DNA of 64,000 nt from Agromyces sp. CF514 (GTDB lineage Bacteria > Actinomycetota > Actinomycetes > Actinomycetales > Microbacteriaceae): NCBI RefSeq assembly GCF_900113185.1, contig NZ_FOZD01000002.1, positions 806,001 to 870,000 of the forward strand, read 5' to 3'. Position numbers and translations under genes: made by a program. The notes under the pieces are model-generated. The model was not told the origin of the DNA. It worked only from the letters and a program-made list of their open reading frames with translations, and did not search any database. Shown piece after piece: positions 29,095 through 37,309 of this stretch. Each line of letters begins with the position of its first letter. Within the stretch, counting starts at the first letter, position 1.

Positions 29095-29225
29095 AGCCGA
29101 TCGCCCACTCTCTCCGTTGATTCTGGATTCTCTCGCGCGATCGCTACACTTTGCCCTTCGCAGAGCGCCGATCGCCTCGACAAGCCTAAACCCCTTCCAC
29201 GGGCTCGGCTTCCAGCAGGCCGCGG

Positions 29226-29231
29226 TAGCGT
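29226..29231 (+). promoter_or_regulatory. -10 element TAGCGT, leaderless start of guaB1
   Basis: TAGCGT ends seven bases before the ATG at 29239 and no ribosome site lies between. Confidence 0.6.
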
Positions 29232-29238
29232 GAGGGCC

Positions 29239-30678
29239 ATGGAGTTCTACCGCACCGAACCCAGCCACGACCTCACCTATTCGGACGTCTTCCTCGTGCC
29301 GAGCCGGTCGGGGGTCACGAGTCGCCTCGACGTCTCGCTCGCACCCGACGACGGGTCGGGCGCGTCGGTGCCGATCGTGTCGGCGAACATGAACTCCATC
29401 ACCGGGCCGCGGCTCGCCTCGTCGCTGGCGCGGCGCGGGGGCATCGGCGTGCTGCCTCAGGACCTGCACCTGCAGGACCTCGCGGAGTCGATCCGGTGGG
29501 TCAAGGCGCAGTCGCCGCGGTTCGACACCCCGTACTCGTTCGCCCCCGATGCGACCGCGGCCGACGCGCTCGCGGTGCTTCCGCCGGTCGCCGGCCAGGG
29601 CATCGTGCTGCAGGACGCCGAGGGCGCCTTCGTCGGCAGCATCCTGGCCGAGCGCCTCGCGACCGCGCTGCCCGACGCGCGGCTCGGCGACCTCGTGCAC
29701 GGCGGCCTCGCCTCGCTCGACGCCGACGACGTCGACAGCCCGCGTCGCGCGTTCGACCTCATGGTCGACGCCGGACTCGAGTTCGCACCCGTGCTCGAGC
29801 ACGGGCGGGTCGTGGGCACGCTCAGCAGGCGCAGCGCGCTGCGCGGCACGATCTACGAGCCGAACGTCGACGCCGAGGGTCGCCTGCGGGTGGCCGCCGC
29901 GGTCGGCATCAACGGCGACGTCGCGGCCAAGGCGGCGGCGCTGGTCGATGCGGGCGTCGACATGCTCGTGCTCGACACCGCGCACGGCCACCAGGAGGGC
30001 ATGGTGCGCGCGGTCTCGATCGTGCGCGACCTCGGCCTCGGGGTTCCGATCGTGGCGGGCAACATCGTCACCGCCGACGCGGTCGCCGACCTGGTCGACG
30101 CCGGGGCAGACGTGCTGAAGGTCGGCGTGGGTCCCGGCGCGATGTGCACGACCCGCATGATGACCGCCGTCGGGCGCCCGCAGTTCTCGGCCGTGCTCGA
30201 GACCGCGGAGGCGGCACGCGAGCTCGGCGCGAGGGTGTGGGCCGACGGCGGCGTGCGGTACCCGCGCGACGTCGCACTCGCCCTCGCGGCCGGCGCGTCG
30301 TCCGTCATGATCGGGTCGTGGTTCGCCGGCACCATCGAGGCGCCGGGTTCGCTCGCCCGCGACGCGAACGGACGGCTCTACAAGGAGAGCTGGGGCATGG
30401 CGTCGACGAAGGCCGTGCGCGAGCGCTTCGACCGGCTCTCGCCCTACGAGCTGGCCCGCAAGGAGCTCTTCGCCGAGGGCATCTCGTCGTCGTCGATCTA
30501 CCTCGACCCGCTGCGCCCCTCGCTCGAGGACCTGCTCGACATGATCACCTCGGGCGTGCGCAGCTCGTTCACGTACGCGGGCGCGCGCGACCTCGAGCAG
30601 TTCCGCGAGCGGGCCCGGGTGGGCATCCAGTCGGCCGCGGGGTACGAAGAGGGCAAGGCGCTGCCCGTCAGCTGGTGA
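29239..30678 (+). CDS. guaB1: GuaB1 family IMPDH-related protein, probable GMP reductase
   Basis: 479 residues. An IMPDH/GMPR TIM barrel (starting YSDVFLVPSRSGV, with IVSANMNSITG) is interrupted by a CBS pair (about 95-210), then resumes with the nucleotide loop VGVGPGAMCTTRMMT, whose Cys is the catalytic residue, and the phosphate site WADGGVRYPRDVALALAAGA. Databases usually call the family IMP dehydrogenase-related; the mycobacterial GuaB1 has been reported to be a CBS-containing GMP reductase, so purine salvage (GMP to IMP) is the more likely role. Leaderless start. Divergent from kgd. Confidence 0.9.
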   Translation: MEFYRTEPSHDLTYSDVFLVPSRSGVTSRLDVSLAPDDGSGASVPIVSANMNSITGPRLASSLARRGGIGVLPQDLHLQDLAESIRWVKAQSPRFDTPYSFAPDATAADALAVLPPVAGQGIVLQDAEGAFVGSILAERLATALPDARLGDLVHGGLASLDADDVDSPRRAFDLMVDAGLEFAPVLEHGRVVGTLSRRSALRGTIYEPNVDAEGRLRVAAAVGINGDVAAKAAALVDAGVDMLVLDTAHGHQEGMVRAVSIVRDLGLGVPIVAGNIVTADAVADLVDAGADVLKVGVGPGAMCTTRMMTAVGRPQFSAVLETAEAARELGARVWADGGVRYPRDVALALAAGASSVMIGSWFAGTIEAPGSLARDANGRLYKESWGMASTKAVRERFDRLSPYELARKELFAEGISSSSIYLDPLRPSLEDLLDMITSGVRSSFTYAGARDLEQFRERARVGIQSAAGYEEGKALPVSW

Positions 30679-30791
30679 TTCACCCGGAGATCACCGGGAT
30701 CGCGCCGATATACTCGATCGCACAATGGACGATCCTCCCTCTGCCAATCCCAGTCATAGACCCTCGCCCGTGATCGACCGGGGAGGTGGCG

Positions 30792-32120
30792 ATGTCTGAG
30801 TGGATCCTGCTCGGAATCGGACTCCTCCTCACGGTCGGCACGGGCTTGTTCGTTGCGAGCGAGTTCGCGCTCGTCAACCTCGATCGCGCCGATCTCGAAG
30901 CGCGCCGTTCGCGAGGTGAGACGAGGCTCTCGCTCACCATCTCGGCGCTGAAGATCACCTCGACGCACCTGTCGAGCGCCCAGCTCGGCATCACGCTGAC
31001 GACCCTGCTCACCGGCTACACGATGGAACCCGCGATCAGTTCGCTGCTCGCCGGGCCGCTGGCCGCGATCGGCGTGCCGGAGGCGGTCATCCGTCCGGTC
31101 GGCGCGATCACCGCGGTCGTCGTCGCGACGCTGCTCTCCATGGTCATCGGCGAGCTCGTGCCGAAGAACTTCGCGCTCGCGCTGCCGCTCGCGACCGCCA
31201 AGGTCGTCATGCCCTTCCAGACCGCGTTCACCTGGGTCTTCCGCCCGGCGATCGTCGTGCTCAACGGCAGCGCCAACGGCGTGATCCGCGCCTTCGGCAT
31301 CGAGCCGAAGGAGGAGCTCTCCGGTGCGCGCTCGGCCGAGGAGCTCTCCTCGCTCGTGCGCCGCTCCGCGAGCGCGGGCCTGCTCGAGCAGGACACGGCG
31401 ACCCTGCTCGGGCGCACGCTGCGCTTCGCCGACCACGACGCATCCGACGTCATGACCCCGCGGCCCGCGGTGTCCGCCGTGCAGCGACAGGACTCCGCGG
31501 AGACGGTGCTCGAGCTCGCCCGCCAGACGGGCTTCTCGCGCTTCCCGGTGTACGACGAGAACCTCGACGACGTCGTGGGGCTCGTGCACGTCAAGCAGGC
31601 GGTCGCGGTGCCCCGTGAACGGCGTGCGGACGTCCCGGCGTCCGCCCTGCAGTCCGAGGCGCTGCGCGTGCCCGAGACGATGACCCTCGACGTGCTGCTC
31701 GGCGAGCTGCGCGGCCGGGGGTTCCAGATGGCCGTCGTGGTCGACGAGTACGGCGGCACCGCCGGCGTCGCGACCCTCGAGGACCTGGTCGAGGAGCTCG
31801 TGGGCGAGGTGGCAGACGAGCACGACCGCACCCGCGCGGGCATCGTGCGCCGCGAGGGCTCCGTGGCCTTCCCCGGCATCCTGCGGCCCGACGAGCTCGT
31901 CGACCGCACGGGCATCCGCGTGCCCGAGAACGGCGACTACGAGACCGTCGCGGGCTATGTCATCTCCGAGCTCGGCCGCCTTCCGGCGGTCGGCGACGAG
32001 GTGCGCATCGACGGCGGAACGCTCACGGTGCAGCGCCTCGACGGTCGCCGCATCGACCGGTTGCGGTTCATCCCAGATCCGGTGCCGGCCGACGACGACG
32101 AAGCAGGTGGTGAGCGATGA
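30792..32120 (+). CDS. CNNM/CorC-type membrane protein with CBS pair (hemolysin family)
   Basis: 442 residues. A DUF21 membrane domain with about four helices (1-150; FVASEFALVNLDRADLEA, STHLSSAQLGITLTTLL, GELVPKNFALALP), a CBS pair (about 205-325; DVMTPRPAVSAV, FSRFPVYDENLDDVVGLVHV, VDEYGGTAGVATLEDLVEEL) and the C-terminal CorC_HlyC domain (about 345-430). The family takes part in magnesium or cobalt export; the hemolysin name is historical. ATG at 30792 with GGGAGG five bases upstream. Its stop overlaps the next paralogue (ATGA). Confidence 0.93.
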   Translation: MSEWILLGIGLLLTVGTGLFVASEFALVNLDRADLEARRSRGETRLSLTISALKITSTHLSSAQLGITLTTLLTGYTMEPAISSLLAGPLAAIGVPEAVIRPVGAITAVVVATLLSMVIGELVPKNFALALPLATAKVVMPFQTAFTWVFRPAIVVLNGSANGVIRAFGIEPKEELSGARSAEELSSLVRRSASAGLLEQDTATLLGRTLRFADHDASDVMTPRPAVSAVQRQDSAETVLELARQTGFSRFPVYDENLDDVVGLVHVKQAVAVPRERRADVPASALQSEALRVPETMTLDVLLGELRGRGFQMAVVVDEYGGTAGVATLEDLVEELVGEVADEHDRTRAGIVRREGSVAFPGILRPDELVDRTGIRVPENGDYETVAGYVISELGRLPAVGDEVRIDGGTLTVQRLDGRRIDRLRFIPDPVPADDDEAGGER

Positions 32121-33154
32121 GCGACTGGATGGGCATCGTCTGGCTCGTCGTGCTGCTGCTGGCGAACGCCTTCTTCGTGGGCGCGGAGTTCGCCGTGATC
32201 TCGGCGCGTCGCTCGCAGATCGAGCCGCTCGCCGAGCAGGGCAGGCGCAGCGCCAAGACGGCGCTCTGGGCCATGGAGCACGCCACGCTCATGCTCGCCA
32301 TGAGCCAGCTCGGCATCACGATCTGCTCGCTGCTGATCCTGAACGTCTCCGAGCCGGCCATCCACCACCTGCTCGAGGTGCCGCTGCACCTCACGGGCTG
32401 GTCCGAGGCCGTCATCTCGACGGTCGCGTTCGTCGTCACGCTCGTGCTCGTCTCGTACCTGCACGTGGTGTTCGGCGAGATGGTGCCGAAGAACCTCTCG
32501 TTCTCGCTTCCCGAGCGCGCGGTGCTGCTGCTCGCACCGCCGCTCGTGTTCATCGCGCGGATCTTCCGTCCGGTGATCGTGGCGCTGAACGCGACCGCGA
32601 ACGGCGTGCTGCGGCTGTTCCGCGTCGAGCCGAAGAGCGAGGCCAACTCGACCTTCACGCTCGACGAGGTGCAGACCATCGTCGACCGTTCGCGCGCCGA
32701 GGGCATGCTCGCCGATGCGAGCGGCACGCTGAGCGCGGCCTTCGAGTTCACGACCAAGCGGGTGGCGGATGTCGCGCTGCCGCTGTCGGCGCTCGTGAGC
32801 CTGCCGCAGACGGCGACGCCCGCCGACGTCGAGCGGGCGGTCGCCCGCCGCGGCTACTCGCGCTACGTGATCGTCGACGCCGAGGGCGACCCCGAGGGCT
32901 ACGTGCACCTGAAGGACGTCATCGACCTGCGCGACGAGGAGTTCGACGACCCGATCCCCCCGAAGCGCATCCGTCGTCTCGTGTCGATCTTCGAGGGCAC
33001 CGATCTCGAGGACGCGCTCGCCACGATGCGCCGCCTCGGCACGCACGTCGCGCGGGCGTTCGACGAGCAGGGGGCGACGACCGGCGTGATCTTCCTCGAG
33101 GACATCATCGAGGAGCTGGTCGGCGAGGTGCAGGACGCCACCCGGCGGGGCTGA
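32117..33154 (+). CDS. Second CNNM/CorC-type membrane protein, lacking the CorC_HlyC end
   Basis: 345 residues, paralogous to the gene before it: DUF21 membrane domain (AFFVGAEFAVISARRSQIEP, MSQLGITICSLL, GEMVPKNLSFSLP) and a CBS pair (about 200-330; FDEQGATTGVIFLEDIIEEL). It stops right after the second CBS, without the C-terminal transporter-associated domain, which makes the pair unequal. Cotranslated with the first gene by a 4-base overlap; the two may form a heteromeric transporter. A strong hairpin ends the operon at 33173. Confidence 0.92.
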   Translation: MSDWMGIVWLVVLLLANAFFVGAEFAVISARRSQIEPLAEQGRRSAKTALWAMEHATLMLAMSQLGITICSLLILNVSEPAIHHLLEVPLHLTGWSEAVISTVAFVVTLVLVSYLHVVFGEMVPKNLSFSLPERAVLLLAPPLVFIARIFRPVIVALNATANGVLRLFRVEPKSEANSTFTLDEVQTIVDRSRAEGMLADASGTLSAAFEFTTKRVADVALPLSALVSLPQTATPADVERAVARRGYSRYVIVDAEGDPEGYVHLKDVIDLRDEEFDDPIPPKRIRRLVSIFEGTDLEDALATMRRLGTHVARAFDEQGATTGVIFLEDIIEELVGEVQDATRRG

Positions 33155-33172
33155 GCGCCCCGCATGAACGGC

Positions 33173-33206
33173 CGGCCGCGGCATCCGTCTCCGGATGCCG
33201 CGGCCG
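33173..33206 (+). terminator. Hairpin terminator after the CNNM pair
   Basis: Fifteen-base perfect arms (CGGCCGCGGCATCCG and complement) around loop TCTC, 18 bases behind the stop. The arms consist of the recurrent GCGGCATCC motif. Confidence 0.9.
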
Positions 33207-33310
33207 TCGTCGTCTCGGTCGTCTCGGTCGTGCCGTTCGTTCCGACCTGGGTCGCGGGCGATCCCGCCGGGCGTAGACTCTCGGCCGACCCGAGGATCCG
33301 AGGAAACATC

Positions 33311-33745
33311 ATGTTCGAGAAACTCATGGCGACGGCCGTCCTCCCTGCGTCGGACCTCGGCCGAGCCAAGACCTGGTGGCACGACGTGCTGGGCTGCGAT
33401 CCCGCGTACGAGGACACCGAAGGCGAGGCCCTCTTCTACGAGATCGGCGGCGTCACCGTCATGGTCTACCGCACCGACTTCGCCGGAACCGCGCAGAACA
33501 CCGCGTTCAACCTCATGACCGACGACCTCGACCGCGACATGACCGCGTTGCGCACCCACGGAGTCGTGTTCGAGGATTACGACCTGCCCGGCCTCAAGAC
33601 CGTCGACGGGGTCGCGGACTTCGGCACCGAGCGGAGCGCGTGGTTCATCGACACCGAGGGCAACATCTTCGCGATCGGCCAGATGTCGGACGAGCGCATG
33701 GAGCAGGCGATGCGGATGAGGGGGTCCTCCGCCGGGACCGCCTGA
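33311..33745 (+). CDS. VOC (glyoxalase/bleomycin-resistance) family protein
   Basis: 144 residues in one vicinal-oxygen-chelate unit with two beta-alpha-beta-beta-beta modules: module one about 1-60 (ATAVLPASDLGRAKTWWHDV), module two about 65-125, ending FIDTEGNIFAIGQM. The family ranges from glyoxalase and dioxygenases to resistance proteins; the substrate cannot be told. ATG at 33311 with AGGAAA upstream. A likely -10 (TAGACT) lies about 35 bases before the start. Its last codons lie within a 15-bp tandem repeat that runs past the stop. Confidence 0.87.
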   Translation: MFEKLMATAVLPASDLGRAKTWWHDVLGCDPAYEDTEGEALFYEIGGVTVMVYRTDFAGTAQNTAFNLMTDDLDRDMTALRTHGVVFEDYDLPGLKTVDGVADFGTERSAWFIDTEGNIFAIGQMSDERMEQAMRMRGSSAGTA

Positions 33746-33775
33746 TGCCGGACCGCCTGATGCCGGGACCGCCTG
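33736..33775 (+). repeat. 15-bp tandem repeat across the VOC stop codon
   Basis: GACCGCCTGATGCCG occurs at 33736-33750 and 33751-33765, with a partial third copy at 33767-33775. The VOC stop codon (33743-33745) lies inside the first copy, and the second copy repeats it in frame, so the array adds only untranslated sequence. Confidence 0.9.
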
Positions 33776-33799
33776 GCCACGGCGCTCAGGCGGAGCCGC

Positions 33800-34933
33800 T
33801 CACCACTCGCCGTCGTTGACCTCGGGCCTCGCCCGCAGGTACTGCACGGGCCACATGCCGCTGCCCGCGCCGAGTTCGTGCGCGGCCCGCAGCGCGAAGT
33901 GCGGGTCGCGCATCATGGCCTTGCCGAACATCACGGCGTCGGTCGCGCCCGAGGCGACGAGCTGCTCGGCGTGCGCGGCGTTCGTGATGCGCCCGACGGC
34001 CGACACCGGGACGTCGCCGTGCTCGCCGACGTACTCGGCGTGCCCGGCCTGGTATCCGGGACCGACCGGGATGTCGGCATGGGCGACGAGGCCGCCCGTC
34101 GAGACATCGAAGAAGTCGGCGCCGGCGTCTTCGCACCAGCGGGCGACGGTCGCGGTCTGGGCCTCGTCCCAGCCGCCCTCGACCCAGTCGGTCGCCGAGA
34201 AGCGCACGAACATCGGCACCTGCTCGCCGATCTCGGCGCGCACCTCGCGCACGATCTCGAGCAGCAGGCGCGCACGGCCCTCGAGGTCGCCGCCCCAGCC
34301 GTCGTCGCGCAGGTTCGACAGCGGCGAGAGGAACTGGTGCACGAGGTAGCCGTGCGCGGCATGCACCTCGACGAGGTCGAAGCCCGCGTCGAGCGCGCGC
34401 CGGGCGGCGGCACGGAAGTCGGCGATCACCTGTCGGATGCCCGCCTCGTCGAGCGCGACGGGTTCGCGCAGCCCATGGAACGCCTGCGCCGATGCGGAGA
34501 CGGTCTGCCAGCCGCCCTCGTCGAGCGGCTGCGACCCGCGCCTGCGCACGGTCTCGGGCCACACGGACGCCTTGCGGCCGGCGTGCGCGAGCTGGATGCC
34601 CGCGGCCGCCCCCTGCGAGCGGATGAACCTCGTGACGCGCGACCACGCCTCGGCCTGCTCGTCGTTCCAGAGGCCCGTGTCGTAGTCGGAGATGCGGCCC
34701 TCGGGGCTCACGGCCGTCGCCTCGGCGATGACGAGGCCCGCGCCGCCGGCCGCCATCGAACCGAGGTGCACGAGGTGCCAGTCGTGCGGCACGCCGTCGC
34801 GCTCCGTCACCGAGTACTGGCAGAGCGGCGGCACCCACACGCGGTTGCGGATCGTGAGCGCCCTGATGGTCAGGGGCGAGAAGAGGGCGGATGCCGCGGG
34901 CGCGACGTCGTCCGCCTCGAGTGCGGGGCTCAT
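33800..34933 (-). CDS. Old yellow enzyme NADH:flavin oxidoreductase (YqjM-like)
   Basis: 377 residues, an FMN-binding TIM barrel of the OYE group: LFSPLTIRALTIRNRVWVPP at the N-terminus, GIQLAHAGRKAS, the active-site EVHAAHGYLVHQFLSPLSN, and the FMN phosphate end AVGRITNAAHAEQLVASG. YqjM-type enzymes reduce activated C=C bonds with NAD(P)H; the natural substrate is unknown. The ATG at 34933 overlaps the stop of the upstream HAD gene (ATGA), so the two are coupled. Confidence 0.93.
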   Translation of the reverse strand: MSPALEADDVAPAASALFSPLTIRALTIRNRVWVPPLCQYSVTERDGVPHDWHLVHLGSMAAGGAGLVIAEATAVSPEGRISDYDTGLWNDEQAEAWSRVTRFIRSQGAAAGIQLAHAGRKASVWPETVRRRGSQPLDEGGWQTVSASAQAFHGLREPVALDEAGIRQVIADFRAAARRALDAGFDLVEVHAAHGYLVHQFLSPLSNLRDDGWGGDLEGRARLLLEIVREVRAEIGEQVPMFVRFSATDWVEGGWDEAQTATVARWCEDAGADFFDVSTGGLVAHADIPVGPGYQAGHAEYVGEHGDVPVSAVGRITNAAHAEQLVASGATDAVMFGKAMMRDPHFALRAAHELGAGSGMWPVQYLRARPEVNDGEW

Positions 34934-35571
34934 GCGGCGAGCCCCCTGAGCCACGACTCGAGCGAGGCGGCATCCGTGAACACGTGCGCGTCGCCGCCGA
35001 CGGCGAGCGAGCCCGCCACGTTCTCGGCCTTGTTGTCGACGAACACGAACTGCGACGGCTCGATGCCGAGCTCGGCGATGACGTGCTCGTAGATCTCGGC
35101 GCCCGGCTTCACGAGCCCGAGCTCCCCGCTCACGAACACGCGCTCGAAGAGCGGTGCGAACGAGCCCGACCGGAGCCAGCCCGAGAAGTCGGCACCCGCA
35201 TTCGAGAGCAGGGCGAGCCGCGTGCCGCCGGCGCGCAGCGCGTGCAGCACACCCAGCGTGCCGGGGTCGACGCTCAGCCAGCTGCGGTGGTCGAGCGCCC
35301 ACAGCTCGTGCACGTCGACCGGACCCCAGTCCGCGCCGAGATCGCCCGCGACGGCCGCCCAGTACGCGGCGATCGAGACGGTGCCCTGGTCGAGGCCCTC
35401 GCGATGACGCCAGTACGCCTGCCAGAACGCGGACTCGTCGTCCGTCGCGCCGGCCCGGAGCACGAGCGCGGCACGATCGACGTCGCTCGGCGCGCGAGAG
35501 ACGACCTCGCCGTAGTCGAAGACCACGACGCGAGGGGAGAGGTCGATGGGTTCGAGGACTGTCGCAGACAT
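34930..35571 (-). CDS. HAD superfamily hydrolase
   Basis: 213 residues from ATG 35571. HAD motif I is changed: VVFDYGEVVSR has only the first Asp of DxD and Gly-Glu in the second half, the pattern of YihX-type or epoxide-hydrolase N-terminal HADs; motif II LLSNAG, motif III KPGAEIYEHV, motif IV FVFVDNKAENV. It is likely a small phosphatase. ATG 35577 also fits the frame, but the minus-strand -10 TAGGTT lies only two bases before it and eight before 35571, which favours 35571. Cotranslated with the OYE gene. It shares a promoter core with the nnrD-like gene on the other strand. Confidence 0.86.
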   Translation of the reverse strand: MSATVLEPIDLSPRVVVFDYGEVVSRAPSDVDRAALVLRAGATDDESAFWQAYWRHREGLDQGTVSIAAYWAAVAGDLGADWGPVDVHELWALDHRSWLSVDPGTLGVLHALRAGGTRLALLSNAGADFSGWLRSGSFAPLFERVFVSGELGLVKPGAEIYEHVIAELGIEPSQFVFVDNKAENVAGSLAVGGDAHVFTDAASLESWLRGLAA

Positions 35572-35579
35572 CGCCATCC

Positions 35580-35589
35580 AACCTATCGT
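35580..35589. promoter_or_regulatory. Overlapping divergent -10 elements
   Basis: Plus-strand TATCGT (35584-35589) ends six bases before the ATG at 35596; minus-strand TAGGTT (35585-35580) ends eight bases before the ATG at 35571. They share two base pairs, and the start codons are only 24 bases apart, so both genes can hardly be transcribed from this site at the same moment. Confidence 0.6.
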
Positions 35590-35595
35590 TGGAGC

Positions 35596-36453
35596 ATGGC
35601 CACCGAGTGGAGAACCTGGTCCGCAGCCGATGCCGCCGCATGGATCTCGCCGCCCGGCGTCGACGACGACAAGTACACGCGCGGCGTGGTCGGGCTCGTG
35701 TCGGGCTCCGTCGAGTTCCCGGGGGCCGCGGTGCTCGGCGTCGAGGCGGCGCACCGCACGGGCGTCGGGCTCGTGCGCTACATCGGCCCGCGCGGAGTCC
35801 GAGCAGCCGTGCTCCTGCGCAGGCCCGAGACGGTCGTCGGCCGCGGTCGGGTGCAGGCGTGGGTGCTCGGCTCGGGCATCGACCCGACGCGGCGCTCGTT
35901 CGTGCTGCTCGGTGACCTGCAGCACGCGCTCGCCGACGGCGTTCCGGTGGTGCTGGACGCCGGCGCGCTCGACCTCGTGGGCACGCACACCGCGCCGACC
36001 GTCATCACGCCGCACCAACGGGAACTCGCCAGGCTGCTCGCCGCGCGCGAGGTGCCCTCGAGCCTCGACGAGATCCGCGACGATCCGGCGGCCTGGGCCG
36101 AGCGCGCCGCGCACGAACTCGGCGTCGTCGTGCTGCTGAAGGGGGCGACGACACGCGTGTGCGATCCGGACGGCAACCGGTACGTCGTCGAGGCGCCGAC
36201 GCACTGGCTCGCGACCGGCGGCACGGGAGACGTGCTCGGCGGCATCCTCGGCGCGCTCGCCGCGACGCATCATGCCCGGCTCGCCGACGACGCGGCCGCC
36301 CTCACCGCGCTCGCCGCGACGGCCGCATGGATCCAGGGGGAGGCGGCGCTGCGGGCGAGCACCGCGAACGGCGGGGGGCCCGTCGTCGCGCTCGACATCG
36401 CGCAGTCCGTGCCGGGGGTGGTCGGCGACCTGCTCGCGCACCGCGCGGGCTGA
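35596..36453 (+). CDS. nnrD: ADP-dependent (S)-NAD(P)H-hydrate dehydratase
   Basis: 285 residues, the ribokinase-like carbohydrate kinase fold of NnrD/CARKD: GVVGLVSGSVEFPGAAVLGV, LGSGIDP, PVVLDAGALDLV, TPHQRELARLL, VVLLKGATTRVCDPDG and the anion hole THWLATGGTGDVLGG. It repairs hydrated NADH and NADPH using ADP. There is no fused NnrE epimerase domain; that activity must be coded elsewhere. GGAG is one base from the ATG, too close, whereas the -10 element six bases upstream fits a leaderless transcript. Confidence 0.93.
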   Translation: MATEWRTWSAADAAAWISPPGVDDDKYTRGVVGLVSGSVEFPGAAVLGVEAAHRTGVGLVRYIGPRGVRAAVLLRRPETVVGRGRVQAWVLGSGIDPTRRSFVLLGDLQHALADGVPVVLDAGALDLVGTHTAPTVITPHQRELARLLAAREVPSSLDEIRDDPAAWAERAAHELGVVVLLKGATTRVCDPDGNRYVVEAPTHWLATGGTGDVLGGILGALAATHHARLADDAAALTALAATAAWIQGEAALRASTANGGGPVVALDIAQSVPGVVGDLLAHRAG

Positions 36454-36517
36454 TCCGCGGGCGTTCCTCGGGTCGATCCGCACGTGCGAACCGCGCCGCA
36501 TGGCGGCTGCCGCGCGG

Positions 36518-37309
36518 CTACGCCCCGAGGAACCTCGTCAGGAACTCGCGCGTGCGGGCCTCGCGCGGTGCGGTGAAGAACTCGAGGGCCGGCGCGTCCT
36601 CGATGATGCGGCCCGCGTCGAGGAACACGACCCGATCGGCGACCTCGCGCGCGAAGGCCATCTCGTGGGTCGCCATCACGATCGTCGTGCCGCGTTCGGC
36701 GAGCGAGCGCACGAGCGCGAGCACCTCGCCGACGAGCTCGGGGTCGAGCGCGCTCGTGACCTCGTCGAGCAGCAGCAGCTCGGGCCCGGTGGCGATGGCG
36801 CGGACGATGGCGACGCGCTGCTGCTGTCCGCCCGAGAGCCGGTCGGGGAACGCCTTCGCGAAGTCGGCGAGCCCCACCGAGTCGAGCAGCTCGAGCGCCT
36901 TCGCCTCGGCGGCCGCCCGCGGCATCCGGTGCACGAGCCGCGCGGCGAGCGTGACGTTGTCGAGCACGCTGAGGTGGGGGAAGAGGTTGTAATGCTGGAA
37001 GACCACGCCGATGCGCGCGCGTAATGCGTCGGCGTCGACGCGCGGATCGCTCACGTCTTCGCCGTCGAGCAGGATCACGCCGTCGTCGATGGTCTCGAGC
37101 AGGTTGATCGTGCGCAGCAGCGTCGACTTGCCCGAACCCGAGGCGCCGACGAGCGCGACGACCTCGTGCGCGTCGACGTCGAGGTCGACCCCGTCGAGCA
37201 CGAGCTTCGGACCGTACGAGCGACGGATCCCGCGGAGACGCAGGAGCCCCGGAGCGGCGTGCTGCGTGGCGGATGAGCCGGGCATGCCCGCCGTGGACGA
37301 CTCGCTCAT
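36518..37309 (-). CDS. Amino acid ABC transporter ATP-binding protein
   Basis: 263 residues. Walker A GASGSGKST, Q-loop VVFQHYNLFPHLSVLDNV, signature LSGGQQQRVAI, Walker B LLLLDEVTSALDPE and the switch HEMAFAREVADRVVFLD, all as in GlnQ/HisP-type importers. The first 25 residues are a Ser/Gly/Ala-rich extension. The ATG at 37309 overlaps the permease stop (ATGA). Energises uptake with the permease and binding protein encoded upstream. Confidence 0.95.
   Translation of the reverse strand: MSESSTAGMPGSSATQHAAPGLLRLRGIRRSYGPKLVLDGVDLDVDAHEVVALVGASGSGKSTLLRTINLLETIDDGVILLDGEDVSDPRVDADALRARIGVVFQHYNLFPHLSVLDNVTLAARLVHRMPRAAAEAKALELLDSVGLADFAKAFPDRLSGGQQQRVAIVRAIATGPELLLLDEVTSALDPELVGEVLALVRSLAERGTTIVMATHEMAFAREVADRVVFLDAGRIIEDAPALEFFTAPREARTREFLTRFLGA

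Noticed and set aside
29079..29108. Possible ten-codon upstream frame overlapping the kgd start (GTG at 29108)
   Set aside because: GGAGAGA lies directly against it and the peptide has no regulatory codon pattern; nothing beyond chance supports it.
25096..29238. A very long plus-strand frame opposite kgd that joins onto guaB1
   Set aside because: Only the part from 29239 has a real domain. The remainder is Arg/Asp/Val-rich shadow of kgd.
36454..36530. Terminator between nnrD and the amino-acid ATPase gene
   Set aside because: Ten-base arms exist, but the loop is about 50 bases and one arm lies inside coding sequence.
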